Source: Anisakis pegreffii (taxonomy: Eukaryota; Nematoda; Chromadorea; Rhabditida; Anisakidae). Taken from it: 64,000 nucleotides of DNA. A program made the translations under genes and the position numbers. Shown here piece by piece: positions 34,553 to 47,472 of this stretch (position 1 is its first letter; every line of letters starts with the position of its first letter). The stretch is taken from NCBI GenBank assembly GCA_035041965.1, contig JAPYMA010001464.1:17542-81541 (forward strand). The letters run 5' to 3'. Below the pieces are notes generated by a model. The model saw only the letters and a list, made by a program, of their open reading frames with translations. It was not told the origin of the DNA and did not search any database.

Positions 34553-36559
34553 TTTCTTGAATGAATTACAACTCGTTATTTTGTGTACAGAGATGAGGTG
34601 TTATAGTTATGATATTCAGTGCATTTCCCCTTTGAAAACCGTCGTGATCGTGAGATAAACGTCTGATGTTGTCGAGATTTCATAAGAAAACGCTACTCGT
34701 GCATTTATATTATCAGCAATTCGCAATGCATGCAACAAACGAACTTTTCGATCAGATCGATGAGCATTTCTGATCGATTCTGAATGAGAATAAATTCAGC
34801 ACAGCGAAACTGTAATGTGTGAATAAAAGAATTTCTGAGCGTGAACCTAGATAGTTGCATGGATAATTTTCATTCTACAACCTTATCAAGGACTTTAGTG
34901 AGATGATTTGATAAACAAAACGATAATTTTAAGGATTCTACACTAGCAAATGTCAAAGGAACAATTTTATGAACATTCATCATCAGTTGATGTGTTCTTT
35001 TTCGTATGATTTCTATTGAAATTCATTTTCAATTCCATAATAAATGAAAAAGAGCAAATTTTTGACGGCCATTCAAAACGTAAGTCAAAATGTTTCAATC
35101 ACTCTTGCTTTTGTCCAATTTCAATGCGATTCAATCTCAATATTTTTTGTCCACTCAAACAAAATGGCATAATGCATCATTGAAGCAGAAATGGATTTTA
35201 AAAGTGACACCGATTCAGAATAGTTGCATCACATGTTTGCGACTGAAACAAACGATCGCGAAGAATGACGTGATTTAATGGTGATATTCGTGATGCACCA
35301 CATAATGACAGTTAGTAAACGTCTATCCGCAAGCTGGAAATAACTTTTAAGAGGTTTCATCTGTTTAAGATTCGAGTGAGAAGCAGCAATTTCGATGATC
35401 GTTTACTGCATAATAAAACGCATAAGTAACTTTAAAACATTTATAGCCTCACGGTAAAAAATGCCATTGAAAATTGATGTTTTGGAGGCTTTATGATTAA
35501 ACAAATTTTAAACAAATGTATGATTAAACAAAGTTTTATGATTTATGATTCTAGTTATGCTGATAAACAATTGTGCTGAGAAAACTTAGATGGGGTTATG
35601 CTCACTGGCGATACACGAAGAATTGTTGAATGGTTATAGGAGGAATGCACAGCTGTATGCATGGTTGCAAAAATTTGTTTATCAATCAGTCGTACTTTAC
35701 GAATAATTCTATCGAGCGATTCGATTTATTCGTTTCTTTAGGTACAAAAACTCGACTGCAATAAAATGGGCTGGAACACTTAACATCTACGTTCCTGCTT
35801 GCTTTCCTCATTGTGAAGCGAATCCCAAAAAAACGAAGACAGTGAATTCTGAAGGACATAGAATGATTTTAATGGAATAAAATTAAGTAGCGCTTCGCAA
35901 TTTCTCAGTTCTTCTTGAAAATGTCATAAGTAATTCGATGATGCGAGGTGGACCTGTTTTTAGTTGATTGCAAATGCGATTACAACTGTCCGTTTCATAA
36001 GAGAGGCGAATTTTCAAGGAAACTTCGAAAATAAAAAACATCGTCAGATGACAAAACACCACCGGATGAACAACAGAAGCGTGACTCTTCGCGATATCAC
36101 GCTTACTAGGTGAAAAGGGGAAGTTTTGAACTCACGGTAACTGCTCTGCTTTGTTTTCAACTCACGATATACTCATTTGGAATTCATAACTACCGATTAC
36201 GTTTTCCTTTCATTAGAACACACTTCGAGATCAATGAAAATAATGTCGGTGGTGCACTCGATAAAAATCAGTGGAGGGAACCTTTTCAATTAACGAAAAT
36301 TTTATCCGTCAGATTTTTGACTGCCACAACATCCAGACTCGTTGAACAAATGATTGAAAATTTTAAAAACTATCGTTCACGATCAGTCGGAAGATCATCA
36401 TCTTGTTTTGCACTACGGTCCAGCATTGGCGATCAGGTGGTCGTGCTGCAGAATATCGCACTGATATCAAGCACTGCTCGAGGTACTCAACTGCAAACAC
36501 AACAGAAATAGCGCATCATACGCTTGAGAACGTATGATGCTTTATCATGAAGCATAAGC
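34553..36559. other. No confident gene
   Basis: About 2 kb. It includes a 133-codon open stretch at 36110-36511 that begins with GTG, not ATG, so it has no valid initiator. It stops shortly before the retrotransposon tail and may be an unrelated open stretch. A small hairpin with 10-bp arms (GCATCATACG/CGTATGATGC) lies at about 36514-36541. Confidence 0.4.
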
Positions 36560-36851
36560 ATTCGCCGAAGAACTCGAGTAAGAGACGTGATCATAGAAGA
36601 GAAGGCTACGTTGGGCAGGCCACGTAGCGACACTGAATGTTCGCAGATGGAGTCGAGCAGTTGCAGAGTGCTACTCAAAGGAAATAAAAAGACCACTTAG
36701 GAGACCTCTAATAAGATGCAAAGATGATATTACAAAGAAACTGGCTAACGCCTGGCAAACGAATGCATGATCAAGGGCCGAATGGAGACGCATCGTGGCC
36801 AGCAACGTTACAAACGTTTGATAGCCTGGCCAATCCAGGTAATCTAGGTAA
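36560..36851 (+). mobile_element. 3' fragment of a non-LTR retrotransposon (reverse transcriptase C-terminus)
   Basis: The plus-strand frame reads RLRWAGHVATLNVRRWSRAV, then KRPLRRPLIRCKDDITKKLA, then EWRRIVASNVTNV and a stop. The RWAGHV, RWxDDI-like and WRR spacing is the standard C-terminal end of reverse transcriptases of RTE/CR1-like elements. It is inactive: an in-frame TGA interrupts the final part, and a TAG lies upstream. The 3' tail ends in the doubled AATCCAGGT/AATCTAGGT, shared with 28843-28904. The clade cannot be fixed from so short a piece. Confidence 0.75.
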
Positions 36852-38631
36852 CTATTGTGTGAAGCAATCAGATACTGTTTCAACTGGAATTTCATGATGG
36901 AAGGAAATTTCATGCGAGGATTTGTGTACATCAAATTGGTTGAAATAGGCGAACAAATGAGTATTAGATTTATCTGTGTTCAATGGATGTGATGTCATAT
37001 GAATCGCGATAATACACACATTCGAATGTTAATTGAAAAAAAAGTGCACAGTTCCTTCTTCTGACTGAATATGTACGTACTCCAAAGAATTCAGTGAACG
37101 ATTAAAAGTGTGGTTAGCGCTCACTTCTGCTGAATATCCACCGTTTCCATCGCTAGAGTGAACTAATTGGACGGGTCAACAACAGAAAAGGCATCTTCTA
37201 TCGAGCGACTCTTGGTATGCCAATATTAATTGCATCGAATTAGAGCGCAAGCCAGAGGATGTGAGTTGAAAGCGCCAATTACGAATAGAAATCATACAAA
37301 ATTGCTCATGAAAAGTTTGCGAGCTATATTTTATGCATACATACTATACGCTGATGTGATTCGGGGATGGAACAAGTCGGGAACGCGGAAAATCGAGGGT
37401 GAAATTCTACAGTCGGAGACCCCGAGAATGCAGTCGGCTCAAAAATTGTTGTGGGCGGGGACTTAGAAATTCCCTGATCCCCGCAGCACATTACTATACG
37501 CTCGTGATGCTAAAAATTTCATCTTAAAGAGTAGTATCTATCTTGACGTAAAGTAATGTGAATGTACTGCGATCAATGGGATATAATTAGAAGAAACTGT
37601 TCACTGATTAATTACCATGTACCGTTCAGTTGCGTTTCAAAGAGCACTGACCAGAAAATACGATTTTGAAAATACGCGATATGTGATTAATGATGTGTTT
37701 CTGGGAATAAAGTGTTTTTTTTGCATCAGCAAGTTTGCATAGTATGTGAGTAACGGAGCAGAATTTTGAAACGCGCAACAAAATGCTCTCGCCCACAAAA
37801 AAGTCCACCAAAAATAAATGCCGAAAGAAAACATTCTCAGCATTAATAGAATTTTCTAAATTCACCGGTTCAACTCTCAGCATAAAAAATACAAACTTGT
37901 TGATGCAAACGAACCGATATTGTTTCGAGAATCAATTTATTTTTCAGCATTAATAATTGATTGACTGCCTTGAATTCGGAACAAAGAAAAAAACTGAAAT
38001 TTCTTATAACTGAGTTCGATATTTACCGACAGAATTGTTTCAAGGAATATGACAAAGAAATTTATTCAATATTAATTCACCGATGCATCAATAGAATTTT
38101 CAATGAACGTATCTGATGAATCGAATATGACATCTATTAATTTATTATTTAATCACAAATCTCATTTTGTGACAAATTAACAATCAATGCATTCAATCCT
38201 TTCTTGTTGCATTCATTTGATATCGTTTCATCATGATCTATTTGTGTATTAGGCGTAGAAGATTCGCTTGAAAAACTTTACCTTTCTTATTCCCATTCGA
38301 TTGCACCAATAACTGACGTTTAACCGTCACACTATCGTCACACAACAAACGTATGATACTGCTTTTTGTTGAAAAACCTAGTTGGCGTTGTTCTCATTTA
38401 ACCGTTGACTACGCTTACTGATTGTGCTTTTATGACATTCATATAATCCATCTGACTGAATGTATCCACTTCTTTTCTGCTCAGTCATCTCACTTTCGGC
38501 CTTTTGTCCAGCATCTAGGCGATAATCAAACCGTGCACTGCACTTAGGTCAAACTAAACGAGGAACTGAGTCAGTCAGAGATCAACTTACATCAGCAGGC
38601 GGCTGAGGTGTGAGCCAACCGTACATTATGC
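36852..38631. other. Gene-poor flank before the palindrome
   Basis: About 1.8 kb of AT-rich sequence. The frames at 37230-37466 and 37626-37883 have no supporting context. No gene is called. Whether the inverted repeat extends leftwards into this stretch cannot be judged, because the mirror partner lies beyond the window end. Confidence 0.4.
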
Positions 38632-38639
38632 GCTCACAG
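38632..38639 (+). repeat. 8-bp target-site duplication, left
   Basis: GCTCACAG, repeated exactly at 39867-39874, immediately outside the transposon ends. Confidence 0.85.
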
Positions 38640-39866
38640 TAGGGTTTGCACGGGATCCCGGGATCCCGAGATTACAGTTCTGATCCCGATCCCGGGATTT
38701 CAGTTTTGAAAAATCCTGGGATTTCGGGATTTGATAAAACAGGTCAATTTGCGTGAACTTTGATAGTATGTTCATCTTGAAGTAAGCTTTAATCATTCCC
38801 ACCTCATTCATATGCAGTCGTTTTTGCTGTTTGCCCTCTATAATTGATGAACAGCTAAGGAAATACATGCAATTTGGACGAATGACATGATCAACGACAG
38901 CTCGATGAAATTTTACGTAACATTTCATTGAATATTCAACTGATTATTCTGCTCTTCATTCCTTTATATCACGCTCATCTGGGTGCATTACTAAGTAGAC
39001 TAACAGAGATAATCACATTTTCTAATAAAAACCAAGACCAACAAAGTTCAATGAAAATTTGAGTTCTTCCATCCCACAAGATTTGTTCGGCTTCAATATT
39101 CCATATGTTAATTCAACTGTATGTTCCAAAGACTGTAAGTCTTTTTACTTCGCTAGTTGGAAACGTTTTCATTCGATCGAAATGTAGATTAATTCTCACT
39201 GAGTTCACTCATAGTGAGAATTCATTGCCGAAGTGAGCAAACTTGTTCCATTATGCTTGAATATCAAGTACATTTGCATGATTTTTGATCGCAGTTATCA
39301 AATATGTAAGTGCTCGATGGTTCGATGAAAATCCATTGCGGATATTTTTTTAACCTTTATAGATAAACTTTTAATTATTTCAAAATTCAAATGATATAAT
39401 TCACGCGGTGCATTTCTTCCGTAAAAAATCGAAATTTCTGAAACGGCAGAATTTAGCTGATGTTAACACTGAGAGAGAATGGACTTGATGCATTGCAAAT
39501 AAGTGTTCGAGAATCAAGAATTTCATATTCACATGCAAGTGTACTGTTATTAGCTTAGACCCGAGAAGACAAGATGCCTTAGCATATAATATGCAGTACG
39601 CCCTTGCGGCATATTATTGGCATCATTATATGCAATATTAATTTGAATTTGAATACTTAGTTCCTTGGACTTGTTCAATAATTTGTTGAATTAGCTCCTT
39701 TCTGATTAATAATGAACACATTGGTTCGAAAAAAGGTGTTTAAACATGTCCCGCATCGATATTTCAATAATTGTTCGATCCCGGGATTATCCCGGGATCA
39801 AAAATCGATCTAGGGATTAAATCCCGATCCCGGGATTGAAAAATCGTCGGGATTTTGCAAACCTTA
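38640..39866. mobile_element. hAT-type DNA transposon, non-autonomous or decayed
   Basis: A 1227-bp element bounded by TAGGGTTTGCA and, inverted, TAAGGTTTGCA (10 of 11 bases match), and by a perfect 8-bp target-site duplication. Eight-base duplications and a TA-G-N-G terminus are characteristic of the hAT superfamily. Behind each terminus lies a GC-rich block of ATCCCGGGAT/GATCCCGGGA words that stands out from the AT-rich surroundings. The interior holds only a 100-codon minus-strand frame (38626-38928), which starts inside and runs out through the terminus, so no transposase is visible. It is present in both palindrome arms, so it was in place before the arms were copied, or was spread by conversion. 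Confidence 0.85.
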
Positions 39867-39874
39867 GCTCACAG
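39867..39874 (+). repeat. 8-bp target-site duplication, right
   Basis: GCTCACAG, identical to 38632-38639. Confidence 0.85.
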
Positions 39875-42205
39875 GCACGAGATTGTTGCAAAATTAGATG
39901 GTTCATCAACTGCTTAAAAAGACCGAAAAAGTCGAGTAAGCACTAATCAAAAGTGAGATAAGGTCATGAAATTGTAAATATTCGACATATGACAGCTAAT
40001 TGTAAACTTAGACGTCAATCAATCCCGTTGAGTATTGCATAGATTTATATCACATCGTGCCACTAATCAGCAACTGAAAATGTTTCGGTTCATTTGCAGA
40101 AATTTCGATCGAAAAACATTGATTTTCTTACACTCATTTCTGAGATGTAGACGTGCGGACCGAAAGATCTAATGATCATGCGTGTGAAATTGTTCGCCGT
40201 GCAACAAACAGCTTTCAAACGTTAGACGACGGCGATTTCCCATGCAAGAACTTCTAGCCAGCTGACTGTCGTGAATGCATGTGGTGGTTTTCCGATGAAA
40301 TTGTTTCTGGAACAATTTTAATTCAGTTCCACTTCAACTGCCGGAAGCAATCATAATAAACTCGCACTTTCTATTCATGCGAATATTGTTTCAGCAATTC
40401 ACTATCTGCTACTTTCAAAGCATCCGCAAATGCGAAAGGAAGGAATTGATGCAAAAGGACATCTCAGTTCAAGCGAGAAGCAGTAGGAGGAATAATACGC
40501 CCTCGTGCGCATACTTCCAATCTTGTGTTCTTCCATCGAGTATCATATTATCTGTGTGCGTACAATTTCACAGAATGGCACAAATAGATTTCCATTCATA
40601 TTCCTTCATCAGAGAATTCGGGACTATTCATTTTCACAAGTTATTCCTCAATGTAGTTAACCATGATACCAAAATGCTCGGCTGAAGAGATAAAAACATC
40701 ACATAGATCGTAGCAGAAGCTGGCAGCAACTGAAACAGGTGTGACGTTAAGGCGAATTGCGTCAGCAATGAATTTGCATAATGAGCCTCACTCAACTAAT
40801 CAGCGTCCAAAATAGTAACGCATATATGTAACAGATTTGCATAAATGAATTGAATACAAATAAATTACACGCAAATGAAGTGATCTGAGCTTTATGCGTA
40901 TGTGAAAGGCGCACGTCTTGAATGAGACTGTCGCAAGGAACTATAAAATATAAAATGGATTGATTGAGTAAGGGGAAACGAGTTGGTATGTTGCGTGTGG
41001 AATGCAATCGCGTGTGGAATGCAAATCCCTCGATGTTTATACAGCTAATCAGTCGATTTAAATGATAATTAGCAAAGATTAATAATAAATATTATGGAAT
41101 GCAAACACGATACTTTCGTTCTGTGATGAACATTTGTTCATTTACATAGATTGTTGCCAACTCTTCATAATAAATATATTCACGATTCGATCAAAATCGA
41201 TGAAGCACGTGAGGAAATGAGTAGAATTGAAGGGGTGGTAGGGCAGCATTATGTTCTCTTATGTTAACTCAGTGATGGATCTGAGGTTATATACATTGTA
41301 CTTGATGATTATCTCACAGTCTCAACATTGCATTATGCTGAGACAGTATTTTTTTCCATCATGGATTGAATTGAAACCTTTGGTATTACAAATGCACCTA
41401 ATTACTGGCTACATTCTATTGAATAATCTAGAATTCATTCTTGAAAGCATTTTCACTCCATTTAATTTGTTCGTTCAATTAGCACAGTTTCACTTCCTCT
41501 CGAACTTTTCGCAACATATAGCCGGCAACTGAATGAATCTTGAAACAAACAACCCAAGATAAGTACGATCCACACCTAGTCGCCAACCTCTCATCCTTAC
41601 AATTTCACATTTTCAATATTGTTCCTCCATATCTGTTATATAAAAGTTTATTATTCACACTACTTTCCAAACGAACCAGCCAACCTTCATATTCCACTAA
41701 CAGCTTAAATGAGTGATAAAATATGTAATTTTCAACTAGGATTATGTGCACATCACATCAATCTTTGTAATATCAAGATTAATCTTTGTAGTATCTCGAA
41801 TAGAGGCTGTTATATAATGATTTATCCATTTGTTGCCTCAAAGAACAGTAGTCAACAAATATTACTGACAATGAGTATGGATGAACTCTAAATGATTGAT
41901 GTGTAATTCAAGATGAGTAAAATGTCATTTTATGAAAGCCCAAAATCTGAAGATTATTCAGACCATGAATTCCGAGATTAGAAACGAGATTCAAAAAAGA
42001 TTCAGTATTTATTATTGGCGTCCGGGCGTTCCATCTGAACACTAATTTCGATGCATTTGCTCACATCAGGCAGTCCATATGATATTCTTCTTTTATCTTT
42101 CCCTGATATTTGAATGAGGTAAGAATTTCATGTTTTTTTTGTTTGGAACTTTGCCTACATCATAATTTTATGGATTATTTGTCAATTTTGTGTCCGAATA
42201 TGTTA
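39875..42205. other. Left-arm sequence, no confident gene
   Basis: Contains frames of 60-102 codons (40377-40685 plus, 40792-41007 minus, 41251-41532 plus, 41709-41891 plus) that are preserved in the mirror arm. At over 99 percent apparent arm identity this carries no information about selection. Differences between arms inside 40377-40685 change amino acids (V/A and I/V). None has start or splice context. Confidence 0.4.
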
Positions 42206-42325
42206 TTGTCATGTCCGATGTCGGAATATTTATCATTGTCATGTCCAATACTGGAGTATTTGTTATTGTCATGTCCGATATCGGAATATTTATTATTGTC
42301 ATGTCCGATATTAGAATATTCATCA
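42206..42325 (+). repeat. Four tandem 30-bp units
   Basis: Units at 42206, 42236, 42266 and 42296, each starting TTGTCATGTCC and containing a GATATCGGAATATTT core with a few changes. Because 30 is divisible by 3, the frame repeats a decapeptide (LSCPISEYLL-like). A single related unit occurs at about 49589-49618 in the same arm. Confidence 0.9.
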
Positions 42326-44251
42326 TTATTATATCAAGTTAAATGATGTATGTTCAACACGAATCACTGAATAACAATTCCGATCCTTCGTTCTCTTTAA
42401 GAGTAGCACCCTCGAGATTACGAAGAAGCTGCTGCCCCCTCTCGTCAACTTACTCAATCACTACTCGATATTCCTCACTCATTCTATTCATCACTTGTGA
42501 TACTACTTGCAACTGAATCACATTCCAAATATGTTTCATTCATGACAATCCTCGTATTCTATCATCATTATCATAATTGTTTTGTTAAATTCCCTTCAGC
42601 ATATAATAACGTGCTCGCCAAAATTTATTACATTCCTCCCACACCATAATCGTTCTATCAATTTGTCCGGACATAAAAAAGAATCGACACCTTTCATCAC
42701 AAAAATAAGACTGAGAGAGGATGTATGCTGATCAAATGCGAAGATTAAACATTAAAAACTGAGAAATTTGAAAGATAACATCAACTGCTAACATACTCGG
42801 GAAATAATAAAAATAATTTTATCACTAAAACTTGCCGAAGAGAGCTGATTCTCTGACCTGTTATCGTTAGCTGTATTGGGAGAAAGAAGAAAAAAATGTG
42901 AGATTTATGATACCGTTGATGTAAGAAAGGCGTAAACTCGTAATAGGTTATTGTAACTGCCCTTCAAATAGATGAATCATTATTAGCGCCTTAGGCTTGA
43001 AGCAGTAGCACTATTTGTAACATTAAATCAAAATGAGAATAATTTGATCCTTCGCAGTAATATAATGAAAAAATTCGAAGTGAGAGAACTCAAGAAACAA
43101 AAATAATCCCTACATGATGAATGCACAATTGCATTTTTGGATAAATTCGGACACTTGACTCGAACTGGAACGCGAAATAAATTCTCAGACGTGAACGTCG
43201 GAATGCTAGCAGCCGTAATAGTGGTTTTTTAAGGCTGCATGCTGCAGTGTCTCATTATTGGTAATTAAACTGCGTCTCTTTGATACTCATCTTCGGAGGC
43301 ATCAAGCAATTATGTTAAATGAAAGAAATAATGAGATTGTTCAACGAATGCATTGTTCTTCAACTGAAATCGCATCACTTCAATGCAATGCACGTTATCC
43401 AAATGAGGATCACACGTTTAAAATTACGACTAGAATCATTGATGAGCAACTCATTCATTAAAGCGAACCAATCGCTCAATATTTCCACTTCAATTGATAT
43501 TCTTATATTGTTCTCAAATGTCTATGTTAAACATAATTCAATACTCACGATCAGTAAACAAAACATCAAATTTCAATAGAATTTGAATTTATCTTTCCAT
43601 CGATTAAATTTACACTCTCCTCTCCGACGGTGGCATTGAACCGGAATTCTATTAAAAAGTCAGGAGAACATCGAAGAAATTCATCGATTTCAATCATTAC
43701 CTTCGTTTGTTAGAAGCTTTATAAGGTGGCAAGTATTTTCATTGATAAGGTGAATATTCATAAAGAGGAACAACTAGAGTTTTCGCAAGTGCAACTGAAC
43801 CTGAGAATAATTCTCTGATAATAGAGTTGCACCATTAGTTTGATCATATTGTGCTAAAATTTCACGAATCCAGCTTAAAAAGTGCACTCGGAATGATAAA
43901 GTGCTATATGACGTCCAAGCGAACGATGCCATGCACTGCTTGTATCGTAAACAAGATTAATTAAACGCTAATGCGATATCGTGAGCGTTTTTCTTATCGA
44001 TATCCACTCACATGCTCCGACGATTTCCACGAAATGTGCGCTGTTTATCGGAAGAGATTGCCCTTTTGCGATTAGAAACGATAGTTCGCGATCCGAGTAA
44101 CAGATTTAACTCAAAAGTTCATCAAGGATAATCTATTTATGAGAGTTTTAGACATCTTAACCAACGATGTGTTCCTTTTCCTAGCAACATGCTCAAACTA
44201 ACAACGAATTTGACATTCTCGACTATCTGTATGAAGAATCGTGCCATACAT
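42326..44251. other. Left-arm sequence, no gene seen
   Basis: AT-rich. Frames at 43258-43461 and 43319-43579 overlap each other; the second is shortened at its N-terminus in the mirror arm, consistent with non-coding sequence. Confidence 0.4.
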
Positions 44252-45075
44252 TCACAGCTTCGACCGTTTTATCTTATTGAGCATGCTTCTGGATTTTGCG
44301 GTCACTGAAAGCAATTTTAATAAGTTACGGAATCTGCTGAATACTTCGACTGTAAGTTCGTCTCGAATCATGTATATACCATAACCAGGAGGAAGTGATA
44401 ATTTATCGAATGCTGTATTGATGTTTAATCTACTTTGTTCACAAATTCGATATTGATAAACTGATGAGTTGGCTTTCTGAGCAATGTTCTGATCGTTGCA
44501 CTTGTGTTATATAACGAATTCGAAGGATTGGTTCTGCACTTCAAGTGGATATTGAATCACATGCAAAAGCCTGTAGCAATCAACAGTTAAACGCTCCTTG
44601 CAAGCTTCAGTAAATGCCCTTCCTCAAATTATACTGATTTAAGATGAAGTGCATTTCCGAAAACACTCAACGATTAACATATTCGCACTTTGCTCTCGCT
44701 TAAAGTTTATGCTGGCATATGCGATTCCCGTCGAAAATGTCACAGCATACCTGAACACCACGCATTATGTTTGAGATTCTCCATTCATATGCCATATAGG
44801 AACGAAGTGTCTGAAGAAAATTTCTGGCCCTACCCATAATTCGTGTATTGTTCAAATGCCGTTCAAACTGGCTATTCATAGTGTCGGCGATCGGTCAAAA
44901 AATTTCTCACAGAAGTTATGGCAACTTTGCAGTATCATCATAGACAAAGACTGATTAATTAACTTACAAAGAATGAAGCGTCTTGTGTTATGCTCAAGCG
45001 ATAATTATTCATGCAGAATAATATTGAAAGAAATATCGCAATTAATTGGAACAAGAGCATCCGAGAGCGTTGCAT
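44252..45075 (-). CDS. Unrecognised small secreted protein, left-arm copy, 3 exons
   Basis: Exons 45075-44968, 44867-44751 and 44488-44252 give 108, 117 and 237 nt, all in phase 0, for 153 residues plus TGA. Donors are GTAAGT and GTATGC; acceptors are ATAGCCAG and CGATCAG. Residues 1-21 form a signal peptide (MLLFQLIAIFLSILFC core). The mature part is helical and basic (RIMGRARNFLQTLRSYMAYE, then VFSRFRNLLKLLSVTAKSRS) and ends in NKIKRSKL. Only the signal-peptide exon falls in a frame longer than 60 codons with an ATG, so the gene is easily missed. The only difference I saw from the right-arm copy inside exon 2 is synonymous (CTT against CTC). No family is recognised. Confidence 0.6.
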
Positions 45076-47209
45076 GCAAAACACCAACAATAAATGAGAT
45101 GAAATAGGATGATCCGGCCAACCTGTCATCTTCCACACCAATATGTGTGGAAGTGCCATCCAAGAGAGATGAGCATTCTCTGCATTGCTGCTTCATTAAT
45201 TGACGACGTGTTTAAATAAGCGGACACTGACGTGCTCATTATTCATTGAGATTTATTGATATCACAATTGAAATTATTCTTACTCACATTATTCCCGGTG
45301 ACATTTTCAATGTTATTTTCGCAAGCAAAACGCTGAGTTAAGATTGCTTCTAATCTCATTGTTTTTGCTGATGTCACATCACTATCAATAACAAAACGAC
45401 GACTTATGATGAACTTGAAAATTGCGCACATCATTTGAAGAGCAAATGCGTATGAGGATTATTAAATGCTAAGACTACTGAGAAAGGACTGATTAAAACG
45501 ATGCAAATTCTTCTGGCTTAGTCTTGAAAAATGAATGTAAGGAAGGAAGCAAGGAAGGAAAGAAGGAAGAAACTGAAGAACCGAAACATTTCAGCAAGTT
45601 TGGCCTAATAATCCGAAGCTGAATTGAACTGAATAGGATAGAAAAAGTGAATGAAGGAAAGGAAAATGTGAACAATCTCTGAAAGCACTGCTGAACGACC
45701 ATTCACCGTTTATAATTCTTCGTTGCCAGCACATTCCGTCGATGGTTTCGTTTCATAGAGAGCAGACGCACAGTAAAGCTTGATTAAATTAATCAGTCAC
45801 ATAGAATATTTGTCTGTTAGTTTTTGCAAGTGATGAGATTTTAGCAAAGAATCACATAGATAGTACATTTTCATGAGCAATTCATTATCAGTGGAAATTG
45901 AGAGGCTGAACGCTGATCCTGGAAAGGACAAAAATTCGTAGCCCAATTGAATGGATGTTCTGTGATGAATGAAGATGAAGTTGTGGGTAGGAGATGCGAT
46001 GTGAGCGAGTGAAAGCCCAAGTGAGAGTTGATTCATTCTGAAATTGTGCACAGTTTCGCTAATTATTAACTGTGCTTATGATTTTTCCGCTAATTAGTTA
46101 ACGATTGCGTCAAATTTGAAATTCGCGACAAGTTAAAAAAATGATTGTTGCTGATAAATGTATCAGCTAGTGAGAGTTTCAATTGAATCTTGATACATCA
46201 ATCGAATTAACTTTCATTTATTCTCGCCAAACCGCGTTTATTTGTTCAACTTACATAGACAACCGAAAAATGATAGGTGAAATTGAAACGATGCATCATG
46301 CCCGAGAATCTAATAAGTTCCATTCACTCGCAACTGATCGCCCTCAGTTAGCAGTGCAAACAAATATTTGCTAACATTCGATATCAGCAACAAAACGTCA
46401 ACCCACCAAAAAAAACGCTGTTAACAATTTGAACGATTGAATTACGAGAGACTAAACTCGACTGATCTCATCACATTGTAATAGCACTACCGTAGTTGAT
46501 CAATAAGCAACTTTCATCAAGCACACCCTCAACTGGGCAATAAACAATGATAATACGCAACCATAAATATGATCCTAACTGCACACTTACAGTTAATCGA
46601 GAGCACAACGGAAACAATTTCCGTTGGGAATTCACGACTGCGTAATTGGCACTCAATGTGATTGAACGATAAAAAGGAACTAATATTCAAGGGTAGCAAT
46701 TGATTTCAGAATGGGCGGGCAAGCTCTAGAGAGTGCAACATTTAGTTCTGAATATGTTCCAGCGAAAAAATGAAACTGCTTGACGAGTTAACCATTAAAA
46801 GAAACATTTGAGCATAACTCACCGATGAATAAAATAATTTATCGCAAAAAAACGATGAATAACCATAAAGCACAATTAAAGAACTGGTATTTCAGTTGCT
46901 GAATTTTAGAAATATGGAAAGGATGATTGCGTAAGTCATTTCCAGTGCACTGCTGACATAACGTAATATTTAGCTGAGATATTATCTAATTTTTATGCTC
47001 GCATAGCAATAATACTGTTTATGCGTATTGTTTATGCGTGCTGAGTTGACCCAATCAGTTTTTCTTTCAGAAATAAACCAAATCAGCAATTATTGCTATG
47101 AGAGATTATGCATCAAAACATGTTTCGCTATGAAACAAAACAACAACGGCAACAACAAAAAAGCTCTCTTCCAGATTTGGTTGCAAAGTTGATGAATATC
47201 TCGAAATGG
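45076..47209. other. Left-arm sequence with arm-to-arm indels
   Basis: Includes a GGAA-rich stretch at about 45540-45570 (mirrored near 57100-57135), which creates a spurious 69-codon frame. The 63-codon frame at 46183-46374 exists only in this arm, because an 11-bp insertion and a 1-bp homopolymer change break it in the other. A GTAAGT donor on the minus strand near 46588 suggests a short exon, but I cannot connect it. Confidence 0.45.
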
Positions 47210-47472
47210 CTATCTGGAAATGACTAGAAAGCAATGACTATAATGCACCAGCATTGCGCAATAGGCACTACGTATACACTGTTCCCAATCTTCCAATCTC
47301 TCCCAGGCTGGAAAACCTTCAAAGCCTGCGTTATTAAAAATTTTCTGCGGATTTGGGATGCAGTCGCTTAGGAAGTGAAAGAAATGGCAGTTGTAAGAAG
47401 TGAACTTCACATGGTTATGGAAGTTCATTCCTCGAAGAACGGAGAATTTAGTTGCGTTTGTGTTCGCTGAAC
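47210..47472 (-). CDS. Possible Cys-containing terminal exon, left-arm copy
   Basis: Entered through a GGTATTTTCAAG acceptor in phase 1 and open for 87 codons (stop included) to TAG. The frame starts SANTNATKFSVLRGMNF and continues DCIPNPQKIFNNAGFEGF, WERLEDWEQCIRSAYCAML and HYSHCF. Spaced cysteines and a potential N-glycosylation site suggest a secreted protein. Upstream exons were not identified. An exact copy lies in the right arm. Confidence 0.38.

Noticed and set aside
36110..36511. 133-codon open frame
   Set aside because: It starts with GTG, which is not a normal nematode initiator. The first codons have no trans-splice context and the sequence shows no domain; it lies next to a decayed retrotransposon tail.
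42206..42325. CRISPR-like array
   Set aside because: The 30-bp units are contiguous with no spacers, and the genome is eukaryotic.
46183..46374. 63-codon frame in the left arm
   Set aside because: Broken in the right arm by an 11-bp insertion and a homopolymer change, with no splice or start evidence.
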